Shown here: piece after piece, positions 1 through 4,968 of the stretch | Numbering within the stretch: position 1 is the stretch's first letter | How the letters are laid out: each line of letters begins with the position of its first letter | Source of the DNA: DASUME01 sp038257655 | Lineage (GTDB): Bacteria > Myxococcota_A > Polyangia > Polyangiales > DASUME01 | Assembly: GCA_038257655.1 (NCBI GenBank) | Contig: JBBSJC010000562.1 | Span: 1 to 5,343, forward strand | Direction of reading: 5' to 3' | Length of the DNA stretch: 5,343 bases | The notes under the pieces: model-generated | What the model saw: only the letters and a program-made list of their open reading frames with translations | Databases searched by the model: none | What the model was told of the DNA's origin: nothing | Program-made: the position numbers and the translations under genes

Positions 1-1
1 C

Positions 2-949
2 GACACGCCTAAGGGCGACACCCATCACTCGCGAATCGACGCCACGCTCAATGCGGGGCGCTACGAGCTGGTGGTCGATGGTGTGAGTGGCGAAGCCGGT
101 TTGTTCGAGTTGTTTGTGCAGCTCGATCCGCTGCCGTCTGTATCCGAGGTGTGCGCTGCTGCCGAGGTGCTCCAAGAAGGGCAGACGTTTCGCGGAAGCA
201 CGACACGCGCGCCCAATCAGTTCATGGCGACCTGTGCGGGCGGGGCACGGGGGCCGGATCACGTTCACGCCTTCGAGCTCGCTCGCCCGTCGCGCGTGCG
301 GCTACGGCAGCAGAGTGAGCATGACGGCGCGTTGTACGTGAGGTCGAGTTGCGAAGACCCATCGACCGAAGCTGGTTGTAATGATGACTTCCGCGACGCC
401 ACGCGCGCCTTGCTTGCGTTGAAGCTCGGGGCAGGCCGGCACTACGTAGTAAGCGATGCATACGGTCGTGAGCAATCGGGCAACTACGCCCTGAGCTTCG
501 AGCGCATCGATGAGCCCGCCGCTATCAGCGTCGACGCATTGTGTAGCGAAGCGCAGGGGCTGGCGGTCAACCCCGGCTCCTTCGAGCTCGACACGTTTAC
601 CGCGCCGTCGGCGCTCGAGGGGTCATGCGGCGGCGAAGGTGCGCCCGAAATCGCGTTCGTGGTGACGGTGTCGGAGCGTTCCGAGCTGCGCGCCGAGCTC
701 GTAGATGCCGAGCTCAATGCGACACTCTATGTGCGCGAGCGTTGCGCCGAAGCGGCAAGCGAGCTCATCTGCTTTCGTGCACCGCGCATCGATCGCACGC
801 CCGATGCGCCGCCACCCTCCTCGTCGGCACTGCTGATCACGCTCGAGCCCGGGCAATACACACTCGTTGTCGACGGAGCGGAGCCCGAAGACATGGGCGC
901 TGCACGGCTGCTGCTGTCCCTGACACCTGCGCGCGGCTTGCTGCTGTAG
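2..949 (+). CDS. Exported cysteine-repeat protein with PPC-like beta domains, C-terminal part (5' end outside window)
   Basis: The frame is open from the first bases of the window, so the GTG at 71 is an internal valine and not a start; 315 residues are visible before the TAG. Numbering from the first visible codon, there are two full tandem repeats of about 130 residues (roughly 46-170 and 176-310) and the tail of an earlier one. Each repeat has four cysteines with nearly identical spacing (C51, C78, C117, C126 and C181, C209, C248, C257), an 'LYVR..C' segment, and a closing strand of the type 'LxxGxYxLVVDG' (about 16-27, 141-152, 280-292). This resembles the pre-peptidase C-terminal (PPC)-like beta-sandwich repeats common in secreted or surface myxobacterial proteins. 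Paired cysteines suggest disulfides outside the cytoplasm. No catalytic domain is visible in this part; the function is unknown and an enzymatic or adhesive N-terminal domain could lie upstream. It converges on the next gene with a 2-bp gap. Confidence 0.8.
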   Translation, partial: DTPKGDTHHSRIDATLNAGRYELVVDGVSGEAGLFELFVQLDPLPSVSEVCAAAEVLQEGQTFRGSTTRAPNQFMATCAGGARGPDHVHAFELARPSRVRLRQQSEHDGALYVRSSCEDPSTEAGCNDDFRDATRALLALKLGAGRHYVVSDAYGREQSGNYALSFERIDEPAAISVDALCSEAQGLAVNPGSFELDTFTAPSALEGSCGGEGAPEIAFVVTVSERSELRAELVDAELNATLYVRERCAEAASELICFRAPRIDRTPDAPPPSSSALLITLEPGQYTLVVDGAEPEDMGAARLLLSLTPARGLLL

Positions 950-957
950 CGCTACAG
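944..957. repeat. 14-bp perfect palindrome spanning both convergent stop codons
   Basis: CTGTAGC followed by GCTACAG is a perfect inverted repeat centred at 950/951. It contains the last codon and stop (CTG TAG) of the rightward repeat protein and, symmetrically, the last codon and stop of the leftward peptidase gene. As RNA it could form a 5-bp stem with a GCGC loop on either strand, but no T-tract follows on either side, so it is not a standard intrinsic terminator. Confidence 0.7.
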
Positions 958-2052
958 GTCTTCGATGGCGCTCAACGCTTCGGCGCGAATCCGCGCGATC
1001 TGATCCCTCGTCAACGCATCTTCTGAGGGCTCTTCGTGGGTCTCGCTCTCGGCCTCCCTTTCGGCCTCTACTTCGCCCTGGCGCTCGGCCCCTGCTCGGG
1101 CCGTTGGAGGCATGGATACTGCGCTCTCACCCAATGAAGCCAAATCCCGCAGGGCGCTCGCGACCACGCGGCCCGTGGCCTGTTCGACATCCCGCTCGGA
1201 TGGTGGCCACCTGCCGTAATCGGCGGCTTCCCCCGGGCCACTGCGGTCGACCCAGTAGCCACGCTTTTCGCGAACGTCCATGTGCACGAAGTAACTGTTC
1301 GGGTAGTAGCCGACGCCCGTTTCGTCGATCGAGCGCAGAAAATCGCGCAAGGCTTCGCGCGATACCCCCTCCACCCGCAGGTCGAGCGCACGTCCGTGGT
1401 GATGGCGACTTGTGTCACGCGCATCTGGCCGATGTCCGGATACGACCTCGATCGTCTTGCCAGGGAACCGCTGGGCAACTTTTTGCAGGCGAATCAGCAG
1501 GTCCGGATGCACACGCATCACCTGCTCGCTCAAATACTCAGATCGCCTGCGCCTGGCGATCGGACCGCGATCGAGCGGCCGCCTTCGGTAAGCACGGATC
1601 TCGGGCATCAGCGGCCGTTCTGCAGCACGGGCACGCGCGAGCACACTTACCGAATCGATCGCTCCCGGATTCGGCGCACCATCGCAAAACGTGAGCGCTA
1701 GATCACGATGCTCGAGCACCTCTCCCCGGCGCCGCACCACATGCACCTGGGGCGAGAAGCAGGGCCCCGTCGCGTTGGGCGCCCGTCTGACCTTCTTTGC
1801 CGACTGGATCGCAGCCTTCGTGGCAGGGACCTTGGCTTGCTCTTCGAGTTTGATCGGCCGCTCCGGGCTCTTCTTTGCGTTTGCGGCCTTGCCCGGCACA
1901 GCCGCAGGCCCCTGAGCTTTGAGCGTGGCTGCGGGCGCGGCTTCGGGCGCACGACGCGCGATCGGCGGTTCCATGCGGGGTCTGGCAACGGCCTCTCCAA
2001 AGGGAAAGAGCACCGTGCACAGGGCGAAGGTCCATACGGTTAGTTTCGACAT
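952..2052 (-). CDS. Secreted DUF882/YcbK-like M15-family peptidase
   Basis: This is a 366-residue protein. Residues 1-23 form a signal peptide (short basic start, hydrophobic core, 'AVA' before residue 24), so it is exported. Residues 24-95 are a low-complexity Ala/Pro/Lys linker. Residues 96-150 form a small module with two cysteines (C98, C123). Residues 173-284 are the M15 fold: 'SGHRP' at 205-209, the zinc motif SxHxxGxAxD at 215-224 (ligands H217 and D224), and 'GVGYYPNSYFVHMDVR' at 246-261 giving the third ligand H257. A Trp/Tyr-rich end follows at about 266-283, then an acidic Glu-rich helical tail (about 320-366). All metal ligands are present, so murein D,D- or L,D-peptidase-type activity in the periplasm is plausible; the substrate is unproven. 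The start ATG at 2052 is preceded by AGGA at a short distance and directly yields the signal peptide, which supports it. The gene converges on the repeat protein and diverges from rpsB. Confidence 0.85.
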   Translation of the reverse strand: MSKLTVWTFALCTVLFPFGEAVARPRMEPPIARRAPEAAPAATLKAQGPAAVPGKAANAKKSPERPIKLEEQAKVPATKAAIQSAKKVRRAPNATGPCFSPQVHVVRRRGEVLEHRDLALTFCDGAPNPGAIDSVSVLARARAAERPLMPEIRAYRRRPLDRGPIARRRRSEYLSEQVMRVHPDLLIRLQKVAQRFPGKTIEVVSGHRPDARDTSRHHHGRALDLRVEGVSREALRDFLRSIDETGVGYYPNSYFVHMDVREKRGYWVDRSGPGEAADYGRWPPSERDVEQATGRVVASALRDLASLGESAVSMPPTARAGAERQGEVEAEREAESETHEEPSEDALTRDQIARIRAEALSAIEDL

Positions 2053-2360
2053 CTGTCCTACATATCCCTACGCAGGCCCACGCTGGAATCGCAACAAAAC
2101 GGCATGCTCAGCGGCGGGGGCAGTGCGAGTGCGGGGATCGTCCGGAGGCCCCTGACCCAGGCAACCTCGCTTGTCCCTGGCCCGCCGCGTGCTACGAGTG
2201 GCGCCCCGATTCCGGGGCCGGCAGTGCGCCACGGTTGTGACCTTGGCCGCCGTCGAAATCACAACTGCCTTCGAAGCTCAAACGAGAGGTCCGGTTCCCG
2301 TCGCGCAAGCGCGGGTGATCACTCGGCGAAGGTGGGGGTTTAAACCAAAGGAGAGCCATC
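2053..2360. other. Divergent intergenic region: promoter zone and 5' leader of the rpsB operon
   Basis: These 308 bp contain no convincing gene on either strand; the short open frames here have no family character. The region must hold the promoter of the leftward peptidase gene and probably that of rpsB, but no -35/-10 pair stands out. Weak candidates are TTGTCC (2171-2176) with TACGAG (2193-2198), spacer 16, for rpsB, and on the minus strand TTGCGA (2094-2089) with TAGGGA (2070-2065), spacer 18, for the peptidase gene. The second would leave only a few bases before the ATG. The right half is rich in inverted repeats, listed separately. Other palindromes are CTTCGAAG (2269-2276), GTGATCAC (2315-2322) and GGTTTAAACC (2337-2346). 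Confidence 0.6.
2194..2269 (+). promoter_or_regulatory. Candidate structured leader element upstream of rpsB
   Basis: GTGGCGC (2198-2204) is perfectly complementary to GCGCCAC (2226-2232), enclosing a nested GC hairpin with an ATTC loop (2205-2208 with 2213-2216). The outer stem can be lengthened across a 2-nt bulge by 2194-2197 with 2235-2238. Two further pairings compete or could add a pseudoknot: GTTGTGA (2234-2240) with TCACAAC (2259-2265), and GGCAGT (2220-2225, in the loop) with ACTGCC (2264-2269). rpsB leaders are known sites of S2 feedback in gammaproteobacteria; this one does not resemble those in sequence. Whether the region is transcribed is not shown, and the DNA repeats could instead bind a regulator. 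Confidence 0.3.
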
Positions 2361-3353
2361 ATGAGTGAAACAGGACAAGCCCTCGGCAGCGACGTCGCAA
2401 TCGGCGACATGCCCATCGGTGTGCAGCACTTCATCAAGGCCGGTTGCCACTTCGGCCACCAGACGAAGCGCTGGAATCCCAAGATGCGCCCGTTCATCTA
2501 CGGCGCACGCAATGGCATTCACATCATCGATCTCGATCAGACCGCGCAGCTGTTCAAGCGCGCCTACAACTTCATCGTCGAGGCGGTTGGCCGCGGCGGA
2601 CACGTGCTGTTCGTCGGCACCAAGCGTCAGGCCCAGGACATCATCCAAGAAGAGGCCCTGCGCGCAGGTCAGTTCTTCGTGAACGATCGTTGGCTCGGCG
2701 GCACGCTCACCAACTTCCGCACGATCAAGACCGGCATCGAGCGCCTTCGCACGCTCGAGCGCATGGTTGAAGACGGCACGATGGAAGCCCTTCAGAAGAA
2801 GGAAGCGCTGATGCTCAACCGCGAGCGCGAGAAGCTCGAGAAGTTCCTGGGCGGCATCAAGGCCATGAACAACGTGCCGTCGGCCATGTTCGTCGTCGAC
2901 CCCCACAACGAGCACATCGCGATCTGCGAAGCCCGTCGCTTGAACATCCCGATCGTCGCGATCACGGATACCAACTGCGATCCCGATCTCATCGACTTTG
3001 TCGTGCCTGCGAACGATGACGCGATCCGCTCGGTCAAGCTGATCACCTCGCGCATGGCCGATGCCTGCATCGAGGGCACGCAGCGTCGTCGCGAGTTCCG
3101 TGGCGAAGGCCAGAGCCAGCGTCCGAATGACGGCGCGCGCGTCGAGGTCGAATTCTCACGCGGCAATCGTCGCGGCGGTCAAGGCGGCGGCGGTCAAGGC
3201 GGCGGCGGAAATCGCCCCAACGCCGGTCCCGGTAGGAAGCCAGCCCCAGAGGCTGCTGCCGCTCCCGCCGCTCCCGCTGCTCCTGCTGCTCCTGCTGTGG
3301 AAACGGAGAGCGCTGCTCCCGCCGAAGCCAACGAAGTCGCCGGTCAAAACTAA
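2361..3353 (+). CDS. rpsB: 30S ribosomal protein S2, with a long low-complexity C-terminal tail
   Basis: S2 sits on the back of the small ribosomal subunit between head and body and is needed for S1 binding and 30S function. Conserved segments run in the expected order: 'IKAGCHFGHQTKRWNPKM' (25-42), 'FIYGARNGIHIIDL' (45-58), 'VGTKRQAQ' (85-92), 'NDRWLGGTLTNF' (108-119), the second S2 signature 'PSAMFVVDP...EARRLNIP' (173-197), and 'ITDTNCDPDLIDFVVPANDD' (201-220). The core ends near residue 240. The remaining 90 residues are unusual: a basic Gly/Gln-rich stretch (268-284), then Ala-Pro repeats (295-312) and an acidic end. The start is supported by AAGGAG at 2348-2353, 7 nt upstream; an in-frame ATG at 2410 has no such site. 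It is the first gene of the rpsB-tsf-pyrH-frr cluster, 42 nt before tsf. Confidence 0.97.
   Translation: MSETGQALGSDVAIGDMPIGVQHFIKAGCHFGHQTKRWNPKMRPFIYGARNGIHIIDLDQTAQLFKRAYNFIVEAVGRGGHVLFVGTKRQAQDIIQEEALRAGQFFVNDRWLGGTLTNFRTIKTGIERLRTLERMVEDGTMEALQKKEALMLNREREKLEKFLGGIKAMNNVPSAMFVVDPHNEHIAICEARRLNIPIVAITDTNCDPDLIDFVVPANDDAIRSVKLITSRMADACIEGTQRRREFRGEGQSQRPNDGARVEVEFSRGNRRGGQGGGGQGGGGNRPNAGPGRKPAPEAAAAPAAPAAPAAPAVETESAAPAEANEVAGQN
3174..3208 (+). repeat. 15-bp direct repeat (about 2.3 copies) in the rpsB tail
   Basis: GGCGGTCAAGGCGGC occurs at 3174-3188 and again, identically, at 3189-3203, followed by a 5-base partial third copy. The unit length is a multiple of three, so copy number changes keep the frame; it encodes the Gly-Gly-Gln-Gly-Gly units of the S2 tail. 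Such a tract can expand or contract by slippage. Confidence 0.8.
3252..3296 (+). repeat. Degenerate Ala-Ala-Pro codon repeat in the rpsB tail
   Basis: The tract is made of GCT/GCC and CCC/CCT codons coding for repeated Ala-Ala-Pro. The last two units are identical (GCTGCTCCT at 3276-3284 and 3285-3293); the earlier ones differ at third positions. It forms an extended flexible segment of the S2 tail. Confidence 0.6.
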
Positions 3354-3395
3354 GCTCACCGACGCCCACACTGATTTTTCCGGAGGGAACTACCC

Positions 3396-4073
3396 ATGGC
3401 TGCAATCTCGGCCCAGATGGTCAAGTCGCTGCGTGATCGCACCGGCGCAGGAATGATGGACTGCAAGAAGGCTCTCGAAGAGTCTGACGGCGATGAAGAG
3501 AAGGCCGTCGACAACATCACGAAAAAGGGTCTTGCCAAGGCCGCTAAGCGCGCGGGCGCTATCGCGACCGAGGGCGTTATCCACTCGTACATTCACGCTG
3601 GCAGCCGTCTCGGCGTGCTCGTCGAAGTGAACTGCCAGACCGATTTCGTCGCCCGCAGCGAGGAGTTCCTCGCGTTCGTGCACGAGGTCGGCCTGCAGAT
3701 CGCATCGATGTCCGCTTTGTACGTGCGTCGCGCTGACATCAGCGATGACGCCACTGCCAAGCAGAAGACGCTGTTTCTCGCCCAAATGGACGAGGAAGAA
3801 GCCACCACCGGCAAAAAGCGCCCAGCCGAGGTCAAAGAGAAGATCGTGGCGGGCAAGATCGACAAGTGGCAGGGCGAGGCTTGCCTCGATGAGCAGCCTT
3901 CGGTTTCGAACGAGGAAGGCAAGACCATCGCTCAGATCGCAGAGGCCCTGACAGCAAAGCTCGGTGAGAAGATCGCCGTGCGTCGCTTCGTGCGCTTCGA
4001 GCTCGGCGAAGGCATCGAGAAGAAAAAGGTCGACCTCGCGGCCGAAGTTGCCGAGACACTCAAGGGTGCCTGA
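3396..4073 (+). CDS. tsf: Elongation factor Ts
   Basis: EF-Ts is the guanine nucleotide exchange factor of EF-Tu: it releases GDP so that EF-Tu can bind GTP and aminoacyl-tRNA. The 225-residue product has the N-terminal UBA-like domain with EF-Ts signature 1, 'LRDRTGAGMMDCKKAL' (12-27), and signature 2, 'EVNCQTDFVAR' (77-87), which includes the Asp-Phe pair (83-84) that disturbs the EF-Tu Mg2+ site. It then has 'AEVKEKIVAGKIDKW' (144-158), 'DEQPSV' (165-170) and 'IAVRRFVRFELGEGIEKK' (193-210). It is much shorter than the E. coli protein (283 residues) because the first half of the dimerisation region is missing, as in the compact Thermus-type EF-Ts, yet it keeps the C-terminal 'GEGIEKK...DLAAEVAE' module that the Thermus form lacks. 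GGAGGG at 3382-3387, 8 nt before the ATG, supports the start. It is followed by a strong terminator. Confidence 0.97.
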   Translation: MAAISAQMVKSLRDRTGAGMMDCKKALEESDGDEEKAVDNITKKGLAKAAKRAGAIATEGVIHSYIHAGSRLGVLVEVNCQTDFVARSEEFLAFVHEVGLQIASMSALYVRRADISDDATAKQKTLFLAQMDEEEATTGKKRPAEVKEKIVAGKIDKWQGEACLDEQPSVSNEEGKTIAQIAEALTAKLGEKIAVRRFVRFELGEGIEKKKVDLAAEVAETLKGA

Positions 4074-4133
4074 GCGCGGCTGAGTAGCGAGACTTCGCAC
4101 GGCGTCTTGGCGCAGGCGAAGACAACTTGGTAC

Positions 4134-4167
4134 ACCCCGGAGGCCGCCTGGTTTCCGGGGTTTTTTT
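4134..4167 (+). terminator. Rho-independent terminator between tsf and pyrH
   Basis: ACCCCGGA (4134-4141) is perfectly complementary to TCCGGGGT (4154-4161), and two G:U pairs can extend the stem inward, leaving a loop of about 8 nt. A run of seven T (4161-4167) follows the stem directly. It lies 60 nt after the tsf stop and ends 20 nt before the pyrH start, so it can end the rpsB-tsf transcript or act as an attenuator for pyrH-frr. Confidence 0.9.
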
Positions 4168-4177
4168 GCAGCAAAAT

Positions 4178-4182
4178 GAGGA
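4178..4182 (+). promoter_or_regulatory. Shine-Dalgarno site that decides the pyrH start
   Basis: GAGGA stands 5 nt before the ATG at 4188. The upstream in-frame ATG at 4176 overlaps this site and has only the terminator T-tract in front of it, and the TTG at 4107 would place the terminator inside the coding region. The ATG at 4188 is therefore chosen. Confidence 0.8.
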
Positions 4183-4187
4183 AACGA

Positions 4188-4922
4188 ATGCCGACGGATG
4201 TAGTCCAGCACAAGCGCATTTTGCTCAAGCTCTCCGGCGAGGCCCTGTGTGGCTCGATTGGCGGCTTTGGCATCGATCCTGAAACGCTTCACAATATCTG
4301 CACGGAGCTTGCGGAAGTGCACGCACTTGGCGTGCAGCTCGGGCTCGTGATCGGCGGCGGCAACATCTTTCGCGGGCTCAAGGGCAGTGCCCAGGGGATG
4401 GACCGTACGTCTGCCGACTACATGGGCATGCTCGCCACGATCATCAACGGCCTAGCCGTGCAAGATGCGCTCGAGAAGCACGGCGTCCCCACGCGCGTGA
4501 TGAGCGCGATCCAGATCAATCAGGTCGCCGAGCCCTACATACGGCGACGTGCCATTCGTCACCTCGAAAAGGGACGCGCCGTCGTCTTCGCAGCGGGCAC
4601 CGGTAATCCGTACTTCTCCACCGATACCGCAGCGGCCCTGCGCGCCATGGAGATCCAGGCCGATGTGCTGTGTAAGGCCACGAAAGTCGAAGGGGTTTAC
4701 ACCAAGGACCCGTACAAGTATGAGGATGCGACGATGTTCAGGCGCCTCAGCTACGATCGCTTCCTGCAAGAGCGCATGGGAGTGATGGATTCGACGGCGG
4801 TGACCTTATGTCGCGACAACAAGCTACCGATTCGCGTTTTTGCACTCGCCGAGCGCGGCAACATCCAGCGCGTCGTGCAGGGTGAGGACATCGGCACCCT
4901 GGTGGCCGAGCAGGGCGAATAG
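4188..4922 (+). CDS. pyrH: Uridylate kinase (UMP kinase)
   Basis: PyrH phosphorylates UMP to UDP with ATP in the cytoplasm, supplying UTP, CTP and UDP-sugars; it belongs to the amino acid kinase family and works as a hexamer. The 244 residues match the usual length (E. coli 241). Family motifs are 'KRILLKLSGEAL' (9-20, with K14), 'VIGGGNIFRG' (54-63), 'DRTSADYMGMLATIINGLA' (72-90), 'GTGNPYFSTDTAA' (137-149, UMP and phosphate contacts), 'KATKVEGVYTKDP' (163-175, ATP site) and 'MDSTA' (200-204). It ends with 'LPIRVF' (213-218) and 'GTLV' (236-239), as in other UMP kinases. No residue of the active site appears lost. It sits between tsf and frr as in most bacteria, but directly behind a terminator. 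The open frame runs in from upstream without a stop; the start was set by the Shine-Dalgarno site. Confidence 0.96.
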   Translation: MPTDVVQHKRILLKLSGEALCGSIGGFGIDPETLHNICTELAEVHALGVQLGLVIGGGNIFRGLKGSAQGMDRTSADYMGMLATIINGLAVQDALEKHGVPTRVMSAIQINQVAEPYIRRRAIRHLEKGRAVVFAAGTGNPYFSTDTAAALRAMEIQADVLCKATKVEGVYTKDPYKYEDATMFRRLSYDRFLQERMGVMDSTAVTLCRDNKLPIRVFALAERGNIQRVVQGEDIGTLVAEQGE

Positions 4923-4968
4923 CTAGAAGTTCTGTGGTAGGAAACCCAAGATTGCTGGAGGCGATTCA

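Noticed and set aside
71..73. GTG at 71 as the start of the repeat protein
   Set aside because: The frame is open to the window edge and the upstream residues complete the closing strand of an earlier repeat ('LNAGRYELVVDG'), so this GTG is internal.
1104..1694. Plus-strand open frames across the peptidase gene, up to 196 codons
   Set aside because: The minus-strand gene has a signal peptide and a complete M15 zinc site; the plus-strand products are low-complexity and Arg-rich, typical of shadow frames.
2104..2343. Small open frames on both strands in the intergenic region before rpsB
   Set aside because: They lack ribosome-binding sites and family character, and the region is better explained as promoter and leader.
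2340..2915. A 191-codon open frame on the minus strand opposite rpsB
   Set aside because: It mirrors the codon pattern of rpsB and has no recognisable domain.
3174..3208. The tandem repeat as a CRISPR-like or mobile-element repeat
   Set aside because: It is a short in-frame coding repeat without spacers, terminal repeats or a transposase.
4107..4136. Possible pyrH promoter, TTGGCG (4107-4112) with TACACC (4131-4136)
   Set aside because: The -10 matches consensus poorly and the start site would fall inside the terminator stem; too weak to annotate.
4107..4187. Longer pyrH beginning at TTG 4107 or ATG 4176
   Set aside because: The first would code through an intrinsic terminator and has no ribosome-binding site; the second overlaps the GAGGA that serves the ATG at 4188. 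The 4188 start gives the normal family length.
3390..4322. A 310-codon open frame on the minus strand opposite tsf and the start of pyrH
   Set aside because: It lies antisense to two certain genes and shows no family motif; long antisense frames are expected in GC-rich coding DNA.
4925..4933. AGAA-G-TTCT inverted repeat in the pyrH-frr gap
   Set aside because: The arms are only 4 bp with a 1-nt centre and no T-tract follows; not a terminator and easily due to chance.
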